64,000 nucleotides of DNA from CAVROT01 sp963722905 (GTDB lineage Bacteria; Pseudomonadota; Alphaproteobacteria; Rhodobacterales; Rhodobacteraceae): contig CAVROT010000006.1 in NCBI GenBank assembly GCA_963722905.1, forward strand, positions 248,001-312,000. Direction: 5' to 3'. Position numbers and translations under genes: made by a program. How positions within the stretch are numbered: position 1 is the stretch's first letter; each line of letters starts with the position of its first letter. The notes under the pieces are model-generated. The model had not been told where the DNA came from. It searched no databases and saw only the letters and a list, made by a program, of their open reading frames with translations. Below are positions 43,886-53,575 of this stretch, piece by piece.

Positions 43886-44868
43886 CGCGATCCGTCCTGG
43901 TCACCGGCGGCGCCGGTTACATAGGATCGCACGCCTGCAAGGCGCTGGCCGCGGCGGGATACCTTCCCGTCGCCTTCGACAACCTGTCGACCGGATGGGC
44001 GGACGCGGTGCGCTTCGGCCCGCTGGTCGAGGGCGACCTGATGGACCGCGCCGCCATCGACGCCGCCTTCGCCGCGCATCGCCCGGCGGCGGTCATGCAC
44101 TTCGCCGCCGTCTCGGACGTTGGCGAATCCATGCGCGATCCGGGCCGGTACTGGCGCAACAACGTCGGCGGGTCGTTGAATCTGATCGAGGCCGGGCTGG
44201 ACGCAGGTTGCCGCGATCTGGTGTTCTCATCCACCTGTGCGACCTATGGCGACCGCGACGGCGTGATGCTGGACGAGGCATGCCCGCAGGACCCGATCAA
44301 CGCCTACGGCGCCTCGAAGCGCGCCATCGAGGACATGATCGCCAACTTCGGCGCCTCGCACGGGCTGAACGCGGTGATCTTCCGCTATTTCAACGTGGCG
44401 GGCGCCGATCCAGACGGCGAGGTGGGCGAGCATCACCGACCCGAGACGCATCTGGTCCCGCTGATGCTGGACGCCATCGACGGACGGCGCGCCGCGCTGA
44501 CGGTGCACGGCACGGACTACGACACGGCCGACGGGACCTGCGTGCGCGACTATGTTCATGTCGTCGATCTGGTCGATGCCCACCTGCGCGGCCTGCGCTG
44601 GCTGGAGGACGGGCGCGGCAGCCGGGTCTTCAACCTGGGTACCGGCAAGGGCTTTTCGGTCCGCGAGGTGATCGAGAAATCGCGCCACGTCACCAACCGT
44701 CCCGTCCCCGTCACCGACGGTCCCCGCCGGCCCGGCGATGCGGTGTCGCTGGTGTCGGGCAGTACGCGCGCCGCGGCCGAACTGGGGTGGTCCCCGATCC
44801 ATTCGACGATGGACCGGATGATTGCCGACGCCTGGCGCTGGCACCAGAACGGCCACTACGACCGCTGA
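43882..44868 (+). CDS. galE: UDP-glucose 4-epimerase
   Basis: A 328-residue extended SDR. NAD motif VTGGAGYIGSHACKAL (7-22), SSTCATYGD with the catalytic Ser/Thr, and NAYGASKRAIE with Tyr and Lys (about 146-150), then FRYFNVAGADPDGEVGE. It starts at GTG 43882, overlapping galU, so translation is coupled. It interconverts UDP-glucose and UDP-galactose in the cytoplasm. Confidence 0.96.
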   Translation: MTRSVLVTGGAGYIGSHACKALAAAGYLPVAFDNLSTGWADAVRFGPLVEGDLMDRAAIDAAFAAHRPAAVMHFAAVSDVGESMRDPGRYWRNNVGGSLNLIEAGLDAGCRDLVFSSTCATYGDRDGVMLDEACPQDPINAYGASKRAIEDMIANFGASHGLNAVIFRYFNVAGADPDGEVGEHHRPETHLVPLMLDAIDGRRAALTVHGTDYDTADGTCVRDYVHVVDLVDAHLRGLRWLEDGRGSRVFNLGTGKGFSVREVIEKSRHVTNRPVPVTDGPRRPGDAVSLVSGSTRAAAELGWSPIHSTMDRMIADAWRWHQNGHYDR

Positions 44869-44880
44869 TGCCCCGCCATG

Positions 44881-44896
44881 GCGCCGGCCCCGGCGC
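44881..44896 (+). terminator. Weak hairpin after galE
   Basis: GCGCCGG (44881-44887) pairs with CCGGCGC (44890-44896) across a very short loop, 12 bases after the galE stop, followed by TTGG only. A minor terminator at best. Confidence 0.3.
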
Positions 44897-44925
44897 TTGG
44901 CGCGACGGCTCGGGCGCCTGCGGCG

Positions 44926-44950
44926 TCCAGTCCAGTCCAGTCCAGTCCAG
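44926..44950. repeat. Pentanucleotide tandem repeat (TCCAG)x5
   Basis: Five uninterrupted copies of TCCAG fill the short gap between the convergent 3' ends of galE and ptsN, ending 9 bases before the ptsN stop. Simple repeats of this type are prone to slippage. Being outside both coding frames, length changes would alter only spacing. Confidence 0.95.
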
Positions 44951-44959
44951 CCCTGCGGC

Positions 44960-45424
44960 TCAGGCAGCGGCGACGGCGGGCCCCTCGGTCAGCATGGCGT
45001 GCAGCTTGGCCGGGTCGCTGTTGGCGCGCAGCTTGGCGCAGAGGTCGGGATCGCGCAGCGTGCGCGACACCACCGCCAGGGCCTTCAGATGGTCGACACC
45101 CGACGCCTCGGGCGCGAAGAGGGCGAAGACCAGATCGACGGGCTGGCTGTCCACCGACCCGTAGTCCAGCGGTTTTTCCACCCGGATGAACACGCCGCGG
45201 ACGCGGTCGATCCCGTCGACGCGCGCATGCGGCAGCGCGACGCCGTGGCCGACGCCCGTCGGTCCCAGGTTCTCACGCTCGATCAGCGCCTCGACAATGC
45301 GGTCGGCCGACAGGCCGTGGGCGGCATGGGCCATGTCTCCCAGCTCGTGGAACAGGCGCTTCTTGCTGCCGACGGCGCCGGTGACGCGTATCGCGGACGG
45401 TATGAGCAGGCTGGATAGTTGCAT
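44960..45424 (-). CDS. ptsN: Nitrogen PTS EIIA protein PtsN
   Basis: A 154-residue regulatory phosphotransferase protein. The phosphorylated His is in GVGHGVALPHARVDGI (about residue 65-70), with LVFALFAPEASGVDHLKALAVVSR typical of EIIA-Ntr. It follows hpf by 45 bases in the conserved lptB-hpf-ptsN order and regulates carbon/nitrogen and potassium functions in other bacteria. RpoN, often in this cluster, is absent here. Confidence 0.95.
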   Translation of the reverse strand: MQLSSLLIPSAIRVTGAVGSKKRLFHELGDMAHAAHGLSADRIVEALIERENLGPTGVGHGVALPHARVDGIDRVRGVFIRVEKPLDYGSVDSQPVDLVFALFAPEASGVDHLKALAVVSRTLRDPDLCAKLRANSDPAKLHAMLTEGPAVAAA

Positions 45425-45469
45425 GTCGCCTCATCGGGGTCAGACCGGCAAGCCTTCACGTCGAAACGG

Positions 45470-46081
45470 TCATCGGGCGGCGGCGCCGCGCTGCTGGCGG
45501 TCGTCCGGGAGGTGGCCCGGATCGATCCATCCGATGTTTCCGTCCTCGCGCCGGTAGACCACGTTCACGCCCCCCACGGGGCCTTCGGTTCGGAAGACCA
45601 GGACGGGCGCCCCGGCCAGTTCCATCTGCATGACCGCCTCGCCCACCGACAGGGTCGGGATGCGGGTGGGCATCTCGGCTACGATGACGGGTGCCAGCGT
45701 CTCGGGTTCGTCCGAGTCGTCGCTGGCGTCGGAGGCGAGGATATACGAGGCGCCGTCGGAGAGTTCAACGGGGTTCGGCCGCTCCTTGTGGTGGTCTTTC
45801 AGCCGCCGCTTGTACCGGCGAAGCTGTTTCTCCATCTTCGTGTTGGCTGCGTCGAACGCCGCGTAGATCTCGACCGCCACGCCCCTGGCCGATACCGACA
45901 GGCCGGTCGACAGATGTACCACGACCTCGCAGGAGAACTCGTGAGCGGCCTTCGAGAAGACGACGAGCGCGTCGGTCGGGCGGCCGGGATACTTGCCCAC
46001 GACTTCGTCGATTTCGTTCCGGACATGGGACTGAAGGGATTCTCCGATGTCCATCTGCTTGCCGCTGATCTGATACCGCAT
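45470..46081 (-). CDS. hpf: Ribosome hibernation promoting factor, long form
   Basis: A 203-residue protein that dimerises inactive 70S ribosomes. The N-terminal RaiA domain (MRYQISGKQMDIGESLQSHV..., EVVVHLSTGLSVSARG, YAAFDAANTKMEKQLRRYKRRL) is joined by a linker to the C-terminal dimerisation domain (IPTLSVGEAVMQMELAGAPVLVFR, GGVNVVYRREDGNIGWIDP). GGAGG lies 6 bases before ATG 46081. Confidence 0.95.
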   Translation of the reverse strand: MRYQISGKQMDIGESLQSHVRNEIDEVVGKYPGRPTDALVVFSKAAHEFSCEVVVHLSTGLSVSARGVAVEIYAAFDAANTKMEKQLRRYKRRLKDHHKERPNPVELSDGASYILASDASDDSDEPETLAPVIVAEMPTRIPTLSVGEAVMQMELAGAPVLVFRTEGPVGGVNVVYRREDGNIGWIDPGHLPDDRQQRGAAAR

Positions 46082-46230
46082 CGTGCCTCCTGGGCTGCCG
46101 TCGTCACGTGGTAGCGCGACCGTGCTCGCGCGCCGCTGCCGCACAAATCGGTGCGGCCCCGGTGATCCGATCATTGGGCGCCTGCGCGATGTGCCCTGTC
46201 AATGCGCGAGGAGTTAACGGGGTAATCGCC

Positions 46231-46983
46231 TCAGTCCAACCGGAAGCCCTGCCCGAGGTAGACCCGGCGCACGTCCTCGTTGCGCACCACCTCGCCGGCG
46301 GTGCCGCTCATCAGGACGGTTCCCTCGTGCAGGATGTAGGCGCGATCCACGATGGCGAGGGTCTCGCGCACGTTGTGGTCGGTGATGAGGACGCCGATCC
46401 CGCGCGACTTCAGCGCACCCACCAACGCCCGGATGTCGGCGACCGCGATGGGATCGACCCCGGCGAAAGGTTCGTCAAGCAGCAGATAGCGCGGTTCGGT
46501 CGCGAGGCTGCGCGCGATCTCGACCCGGCGGCGTTCTCCGCCCGACAGCGCCATCGCCGGCGCGCGGCGCAGGTGCGTGATCGAGAACTCGCTGAGAAGC
46601 TGGTCCAGCCGCATCCTGCGCTTCTTCGCGGAGGGCTCGGCGATCTCCAGAATGGCCAGGATGTTGCCCTCGACCGTCAGGCCGCGGAAGATCGACATCT
46701 CCTGCGGGAGATAGCCGATCCCCAGCCGCGCACGGCGGTACATCGGCAGGTTGGTCACGTCGCGCCCGTCCACGGTCACCTGACCGCCCTCGGGCGTCAC
46801 CAGTCCGGCGATGGCATAGAACGACGTGGTCTTGCCCGATCCGTTGGGACCCAGCAGCGCCACCGCCTCTCCCCGGCGCAGGTCCAGCGTCATGTCGCGG
46901 ATCACGGGGCGGCGGCGGTAGCTCTTGCGCAGATTGCGGACCTGCAGCCCGCCCGATTCGGTGGCGACGGTCAGCGCGGTCAT
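46231..46983 (-). CDS. lptB: LPS export ABC transporter ATP-binding protein LptB
   Basis: A 250-residue ATPase powering lipopolysaccharide extraction. Walker A GPNGSGKTT (about 45-53), Q-loop YLPQEMSIFRGLTVEGNI, signature ALSGGERRR, Walker B YLLLDEPFAGVDPIAV and switch LITDHNVRETL are all LptB-specific. It overlaps lptA by 4 bases. A 149-base gap separates it from hpf; no rpoN gene is present there. Confidence 0.97.
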   Translation of the reverse strand: MTALTVATESGGLQVRNLRKSYRRRPVIRDMTLDLRRGEAVALLGPNGSGKTTSFYAIAGLVTPEGGQVTVDGRDVTNLPMYRRARLGIGYLPQEMSIFRGLTVEGNILAILEIAEPSAKKRRMRLDQLLSEFSITHLRRAPAMALSGGERRRVEIARSLATEPRYLLLDEPFAGVDPIAVADIRALVGALKSRGIGVLITDHNVRETLAIVDRAYILHEGTVLMSGTAGEVVRNEDVRRVYLGQGFRLD

Positions 46984-47477
46984 TCGCCCGTGCCGGTATC
47001 GCCGGGGCGGAATACGGTGCGCACCCGTCCGTCCAGCCGTCCCGTCCCCGCATTCAGGTCGATGACCAGCCGGTCGGAGGACAGCGCGTTGGCCCCCTGT
47101 GTCAGGATCACGTCGCCCGTCATGACGACCGTCCCGTCGTCGATAGTGTAGACGGCCTCCTGCGATTCGGCCGCCTCGGCACCATTGACCAGAGTCACGC
47201 CGCCCGAGGCCGCGAGGCTTTCGATCCCGCCGCCCGTATCGGCATAGGCCACGCGTACCTCGCCCGCGGTCATCCGCATGTCGCCCTGGCTGACCCGTAC
47301 GTTGCCGGTGAAGGTCGCGCTGCCGTCCGCCTGGTCGACCGCCAGGCTGTCCGCCGCGACCTCGACGGGGAGGGCGCTGTCATGACGGAGACCGCCGAAG
47401 GCGACGGTGCCTTGCGCGGCAAGAGGACCGGCGCAGACGCTCGCCGCCAGGGCGGCCGCAGCCAGGACCGTTTTCAT
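46980..47477 (-). CDS. lptA: Lipopolysaccharide transport periplasmic protein LptA
   Basis: A 165-residue exported bridge protein. The signal peptide ends near AGPLAAQ (residue 22). The OstA-like beta-jellyroll shows PVEVAADSLAVDQADGSATFTGNVRVSQGDMRMTAGEV and GDVILTQGANALSSDRLVIDL. It overlaps lptC upstream and lptB downstream by 4 bases each, so the three are translationally coupled. Confidence 0.94.
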   Translation of the reverse strand: MKTVLAAAALAASVCAGPLAAQGTVAFGGLRHDSALPVEVAADSLAVDQADGSATFTGNVRVSQGDMRMTAGEVRVAYADTGGGIESLAASGGVTLVNGAEAAESQEAVYTIDDGTVVMTGDVILTQGANALSSDRLVIDLNAGTGRLDGRVRTVFRPGDTGTGE

Positions 47478-48097
47478 TCGTTTGCTCCCGCACGGTTGAT
47501 GGGATCGTATAGCAGCCGCACGCCGCCCGTGAAACGCAGCACGTGGCGCCCGCCGTCGGACGTGAGGCGCATGGCGCCGGCGTCCAGCGTCCCGGCGGGG
47601 CCGGTGGCGCTGACACCCCCCGGCGCGTCCAGATCGGCCGCGTCCAGCGCCGTGTCGAGCCGCTCCGTCAGGATGCGCCACCCGGTCCCGCTGACGGCGC
47701 GCACGTCGCCCGTGAGGCGCGCCGTCTGCGCCTTCGGATCGACGGACCCGCGGTCGGCCGACAGGTCCAGCCGCCCGCCGTCCGGCGTGAGGATCGTCCC
47801 GTCGAGCGCCAGCGCGACGATGCGCCCAACATCGTCGGGGTCCGGCAGGGCGCTGTCGGCCCGTAGCGTGATTAGTTCGCCTCGAGCGCCGGTACCGGCG
47901 TAGGTCGGGCGGCCGATGCGCTGCTCCTGCACGATGCGGGCGATCTCGCCGTCTGTGTAGCGCAGCGTGCCCTGCGGCTCGCGCGGGTGCGACATGAGGA
48001 ACAGGGTCGACAGGATTCCCAGCGCCGCCAGCGGCAACAGCAGCTTCAGCCCGCCGACGAGGCGCGAATATGGGTCGTGTGCATCCACCGTCCTCAT
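47474..48097 (-). CDS. lptC: LPS export system protein LptC
   Basis: A 207-residue inner-membrane protein with one N-terminal transmembrane segment (LKLLLPLAALGILSTLFLM, about 17-35) and a periplasmic beta-jellyroll receiving LPS for LptA (GRLDLSADRGSVDPKAQTARLTGDV). Typical for a low-identity alphaproteobacterial LptC, assigned by context with lptA and lptB. The exonuclease gene ends 37 bases upstream. Confidence 0.9.
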   Translation of the reverse strand: MRTVDAHDPYSRLVGGLKLLLPLAALGILSTLFLMSHPREPQGTLRYTDGEIARIVQEQRIGRPTYAGTGARGELITLRADSALPDPDDVGRIVALALDGTILTPDGGRLDLSADRGSVDPKAQTARLTGDVRAVSGTGWRILTERLDTALDAADLDAPGGVSATGPAGTLDAGAMRLTSDGGRHVLRFTGGVRLLYDPINRAGANE

Positions 48098-48134
48098 ATG
48101 GTCCCGTGCCGTGCCGGCCCCAAGGGGGCGGCCG

Positions 48135-48746
48135 TTAGTGCGCGAAGATGTCGGCCTCGGGCCATCCCGCCAGATCCAGCCGCGCGCGCATCGGCAGGAA
48201 ATCGAAGCAGGCCTGCGCCAGACCCATCCGGCCCTCGCGGTGCAGCCGGTCGTCGAGCTTTGCCTTCAGCGCGTGCAGATGCAGCACGTCCGAGGCGGCG
48301 TAGGCCAGTTGCGCCTCGCTCAGATCCGGTGCGCCCCAGTCGCTTTGCTGCTGGTGCTTGGATACGTCGACGTCCAGCATCTCGTTCAGCAGGTACTTCA
48401 GCCCGTGCCGGTCGGTATAGGTACGGATCAGCTTGCTGGCGATCTTGGTGCAGTAGACCGGAGCGGCCAGTGCGTCGAAGGCATGATCCATCGCCGCGAT
48501 GTCGAACCGCCCGAAGTGGAAGATCTTCAGCACGCCCGCGTCGGTCAGCAGCCGCGCGAGGTTGGGCGCGGCGCCCTGGCCGGGGGCGATCTGCACCATG
48601 TGGGCGTCGCCGTCGCCGCCCGAAAGCTGCACGAGGCACAGCCGGTCGCGCTGCGGGTTCAGGCCCATCGTCTCGCAGTCGATGGCGACCGAGGCGCCGA
48701 AATCGACGTCGTGCGGCAGATCGCCCAGATGATGGTGATTGGTCAT
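48135..48746 (-). CDS. DEDD-family 3'-5' exonuclease (ribonuclease D-like)
   Basis: A 203-residue protein with the exonuclease I motif VAIDCETMGL (about 20-29), exo II KIFHFGRFDIAAMDHAF and exo III QLAYAASDVLHLHAL with the Tyr-x3-Asp pattern. It is half the length of Escherichia coli RNase D because it lacks HRDC domains, as usual in alphaproteobacteria. GGAGG lies before ATG 48746. It likely trims structured RNA; precise substrates are unknown. Confidence 0.92.
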   Translation of the reverse strand: MTNHHHLGDLPHDVDFGASVAIDCETMGLNPQRDRLCLVQLSGGDGDAHMVQIAPGQGAAPNLARLLTDAGVLKIFHFGRFDIAAMDHAFDALAAPVYCTKIASKLIRTYTDRHGLKYLLNEMLDVDVSKHQQQSDWGAPDLSEAQLAYAASDVLHLHALKAKLDDRLHREGRMGLAQACFDFLPMRARLDLAGWPEADIFAH

Positions 48747-48905
48747 GAGGCGGCCTCCTGCGCTGCCGGGGGGTGATAGCGCGGATCGCGCGGGATCGGC
48801 AATCGGGGCCGCGCGCGGCTTCGGTTGACGGAAGCCGGACCCCATGTTTGGGTAAGGGATGCGCGATCGGGCCGACAGTGCGCCGGCCGAACCGAGGGGC
48901 ACGGC

Positions 48906-49979
48906 ATGACGCTGGAATTTCAGGACGTCTCGCGCATCGTCTCCGGCGTGACGCATATCCATCGCACCGACCTGACCCTGGCGCCGGGCACCATGAACGT
49001 GCTGCTGGGCCCGACCCTCGCGGGCAAGACGTCGCTGATGCGGCTGATGGCCGGGCTCGACGCGCCGACCACGGGGCGCATCCGCTGGCAGGGCACGGAC
49101 GTGACCGGCATGCGCGTCCAGGACCGGCGGGTCGCGATGGTCTACCAGCAGTTCATCAACTATCCGTCGATGAGCGTCTACGACAACATCGCCTCGCCTA
49201 TGCGCCTCATGGGCAAGGCCAAGTCCGAGATCGACGCCGCCGTCCGCAAGACCGCCGACCTGATGCAGCTGGGCCCCCTGCTGGACCGCCGCCCGCTGGA
49301 GCTGTCGGGCGGCCAGCAGCAGCGCTGCGCGCTGGCCCGCGCGCTGGTCAAGGACGCGGGCCTGGTGCTTCTGGACGAGCCTCTGGCCAACCTAGACTAC
49401 AAGCTGCGCGAGGAACTGCGCGCCGAGATCCCCCGCATCTTCGAGGAGGCCGGCAGCATCTTCGTCTACGCCACCACCGAACCCGAAGAGGCGCTGCTTC
49501 TGGGCGGCAACGTCGCGACCCTGTGGCAGGGCCGGGTGACGCAGTTCGGACCGACGCCCACGGTCTATCGCCGCCCCGCAGACGCGGTCACGGCGCGCGT
49601 CTTCTCGGATCCGCCTATGAACTTCCTCGACGTGACGGTTTCCGGCGGTCAGATCGACCTGGGCGAGGGGCAGCGCGCGCCCGCCACGGTCGCCGACGGC
49701 GCCTATGTCGCGGGGTTCCGGCCCAACCACGTATCGCTGTCGCCGCGGGGTGACGGGGCGGTCCGGTTCCGCGCCAGGCTCGCCGTGACCGAGATCACGG
49801 GATCCGAGACGTTCGTCCACCTCGATCACGCCGGCGCGCGCTGGGTCGGGCTGATCCACGGCGTCCGCCAGCTGCCCGTGGGCCAGGACATCGAGGTCTT
49901 TATCGACCCCGCCCACATCTACCTCTTCGACCGCGAGGGCGCGCTGGCCGCGCCCGCCGCCTACGCGCAGGCCGCCTGA
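48906..49979 (+). CDS. glpS: Glycerol ABC transporter ATP-binding protein GlpS
   Basis: A 357-residue CUT1-like ATPase with a C-terminal TOBE domain. Walker A is GPTLAGKT (35-42), the signature is canonical LSGGQQQR (133-140), and Walker B LLDEPLANLD has the catalytic Glu (near 158). The switch His is missing: YATTEPEEAL (188-197) replaces the usual YVTHDQxEA. The gene heads glpS-T-P-Q-U-V and overlaps glpT by one base. Identification rests on the six-gene order known for rhizobial glycerol uptake, not on one motif. No glpK, glpD or glpR lies in the window. Confidence 0.88.
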   Translation: MTLEFQDVSRIVSGVTHIHRTDLTLAPGTMNVLLGPTLAGKTSLMRLMAGLDAPTTGRIRWQGTDVTGMRVQDRRVAMVYQQFINYPSMSVYDNIASPMRLMGKAKSEIDAAVRKTADLMQLGPLLDRRPLELSGGQQQRCALARALVKDAGLVLLDEPLANLDYKLREELRAEIPRIFEEAGSIFVYATTEPEEALLLGGNVATLWQGRVTQFGPTPTVYRRPADAVTARVFSDPPMNFLDVTVSGGQIDLGEGQRAPATVADGAYVAGFRPNHVSLSPRGDGAVRFRARLAVTEITGSETFVHLDHAGARWVGLIHGVRQLPVGQDIEVFIDPAHIYLFDREGALAAPAAYAQAA

Positions 49980-51077
49980 TGGCGAAGATCACGCTCGACA
50001 ACCTCGCCCATTCCTATTCTCCCGTCCCGTCCGGCCCCGACGACTACGCCCTGAAGGAGCTGAACCATGACTGGACCGACGGCGAGGCCTACGCCCTGCT
50101 GGGCGCGTCGGGCTGCGGCAAGTCCACCCTCCTGAACATCATCTCGGGGCTGCTGCATCCCAGCCGGGGGCGGATCCTCTTCGACGGGCACGACGTGACC
50201 CACGCGCCGACGGCCGAGCGCAACATCGCGCAGGTGTTCCAGTTTCCGGTGGTCTACGACACGATGACCGTGCGCGAGAACCTCGCCTTCCCGCTGCGCA
50301 ACCGCGGCGCCGACCCGGCCTACGTGGCGCAGCGCGTGCAGGACATCGCCGCGATGATCGGCATGGAGGCGACGCTGGACCGCAAGGCGCGCGGCCTGAC
50401 GGCGGACGCAAAGCAGAAGATCAGCCTGGGGCGCGGCATGGTGCGCGAGGACGTCAACGCGCTGCTCTTCGACGAACCGCTGACCGTGATCGACCCGCAC
50501 ATGAAATGGGAGCTGCGGACGCAGTTGAAGCAGCTGCACCACGATTTCGGCCACACCATGATCTACGTCACCCACGACCAGACCGAGGCGCTGACCTTCG
50601 CCGACAAGGTGGTGGTGATGCACGACGGCCGCGTCGTGCAGATCGGCACTCCCGCAGGAACTGTTCGACAGCCCCGCCCATACCTTCGTCGGCTACTTCA
50701 TCGGATCGCCCGGGATGAACCTCTTTCCGGCGCGCGTGCGGGGCGGCGAGGTGCGCATCGGCGACCGCGTCGTCTACCTGCGGCAGGACCACGGCACGCC
50801 GCAGGGCGACGTGCAGTTGGGCGTGCGTCCCGAGTTCGTGCGCCTGACGGGCGACGTGCAGGGCCTTCCCGTCACCGTGCGACGGGTCGAGGACGTGGGC
50901 CGCCACCGCATCGTCCGCGCCGTCCACGACGCGGGCGACGGCGTCGCGCGCGAGGTCAACGCGATCCTCAACGAGGGCGAGACCCTCCCCGAGGGCGCGC
51001 GCTACCTGCACTTCGTCGCCGACCGCATGAGCGTCTACGCCGACGGCTGGCGCGTCGAACCGAAGGACGCCGCATGA
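49979..51077 (+). CDS. glpT: Glycerol ABC transporter ATP-binding protein GlpT, apparent frameshift
   Basis: The N-terminal 225 residues are intact: Walker A GASGCGKST (42-50), FDEPLTVIDP (164-173) and switch His in YVTHDQTEAL (199). The signature is degenerate, LTADAKQK (140-147) instead of LSGGQQQR. After QIGTP the frame shifts. Removing one base at 50650-50654 restores QELFDSPAHTFVGYFIGSPG and joins the C-terminal TOBE part beginning MNLFPARVRGG at 50715, giving 365 residues ending at 51077. As read, the first frame runs on to 51271 with an Arg-rich false tail. A sequencing error is quite possible. Confidence 0.8.
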
Positions 51078-51106
51078 CCCCCGCCGCCGCCGCGCCGCGC
51101 CCCGTC

Positions 51107-51247
51107 GTCGTCCTTGGGCCCGACCCGAGGACCTCCCGTTCGGCGCCCCGCCGCCGGCCGCCGTCGCCCCCGAGCCCCGCTCCGCGGCCCCGGCCCGCCG
51201 CACCCCGCGCATGGCCGGGAGATCCTCGGGTCGGGCCCGAGGATGAC
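51107..51247. repeat. REP-like palindromic pair between glpT and glpP
   Basis: Left unit (51107-51137) and right unit (51216-51247) are inverted copies of one another with about 3 mismatches. Each is itself a hairpin with arms close to TCCTCGGG and CCCGAGGA around CCCGA or TCGGG. The interior (51138-51215) is GC-rich without a gene. The same unit recurs at 53206-53239 and 53576-53662. The layout resembles a REPIN: two head-to-head REP units. Confidence 0.85.
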
Positions 51248-51267
51248 ACCACGACCGGAGCCGCCCG

Positions 51268-52140
<873 letters not shown>

Positions 52141-52183
52141 CCCGGGCGCGCCGCACCTCCCTTCATCCTGTCGGAAATACTCC

Positions 52184-52248
52184 ACGGGGGATCGCTATCG
52201 AAGCGCCATCGGTCCGAGCGACGATCGCGATGGCTGTGAAACCCCCGT
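52184..52248. repeat. Nested palindrome between glpP and glpQ
   Basis: Outer arms ACGGGGG (52184-52190) and CCCCCGT (52242-52248) enclose inner arms GCCATCG (52205-52211) and CGATGGC (52228-52234). Just upstream, ATCCTGTCGGAAATACTCC (52165-52183) resembles a sequence I recall in front of G-rich palindromes in other Rhodobacteraceae. It differs from the TCCTCGGG family in the flanking junctions. No gene is supported in this 136-base gap. Confidence 0.6.
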
Positions 52249-52276
52249 CCGCCGTTCCCGCGACGCGAGGCGCCAG

Positions 52277-53179
<903 letters not shown>

Positions 53180-53205
53180 TGAAACCGATCGTTAACCATT
53201 CGCGC

Positions 53206-53239
53206 GTCATCCTCGGGCCCGACCCGAGGATCTCCTGCC
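53206..53239. repeat. REP-like palindrome, left flank of GIY-YIG gene
   Basis: A single unit starting GTCATCCTCGGG and continuing CCCGACCCGAGGATCTCC; arms ATCCTCGGG and CCCGAGGAT form a hairpin. It lies 26 bases after glpQ and 30 bases before the nuclease ATG. Same sequence family as 51107-51247 and 53576-53662. Confidence 0.9.
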
Positions 53240-53269
53240 GATACGCGCTACGAGAACTGCACCACCCGG

Positions 53270-53563
53270 ATGGCCCCGATGTTCGTCTACATGATGACCA
53301 ACCGCCCGGACGGTACGCTCTACCTCGGCGTGACCGGCGACTTGATCCGCCGGGTGCATCAGCATCGGCTGCACATCGCCCCCGGGTTCACCGACAAGTA
53401 CAACCTCGAGCGGTTGGTATGGTACGAAGCTCACGAGACGCCCTCATCCGCGATCCAGCGGGAGAAGAGCCTCAAGCGATGGTATCGACAGTGGAAGGTC
53501 GACCTTATCGGAAAGACCAATCCTGGCTGGCGCGATCTCTACGAGGACATCGCGCGGCCGTGA
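53270..53563 (+). CDS. Small GIY-YIG nuclease family protein
   Basis: A 97-residue single-domain protein. The GIY-YIG core appears as FVYMMTNRPDGTLYLGVTGDLIRRVHQH (VYM and LGV in place of GIY/YIG, catalytic Arg in LIRRV), and the metal-binding Glu is in IQREKSLKRW (near residue 70). It matches the COG2827/UPF0213-like endonuclease group, often multicopy in alphaproteobacteria. It sits inside the glycerol operon between glpQ and glpU, bracketed by the palindromic repeats, and has no obvious RBS. It may be the nuclease linked to repeat spread; function is not established. Confidence 0.88.
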   Translation: MAPMFVYMMTNRPDGTLYLGVTGDLIRRVHQHRLHIAPGFTDKYNLERLVWYEAHETPSSAIQREKSLKRWYRQWKVDLIGKTNPGWRDLYEDIARP

Positions 53564-53575
53564 CGGCTGCCATCG

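Noticed and set aside
48825..48859. TTGACG as -35 of a glpS promoter
   Set aside because: No acceptable -10 at 16-18 bases; the nearest TAAGGG is 23 bases away.
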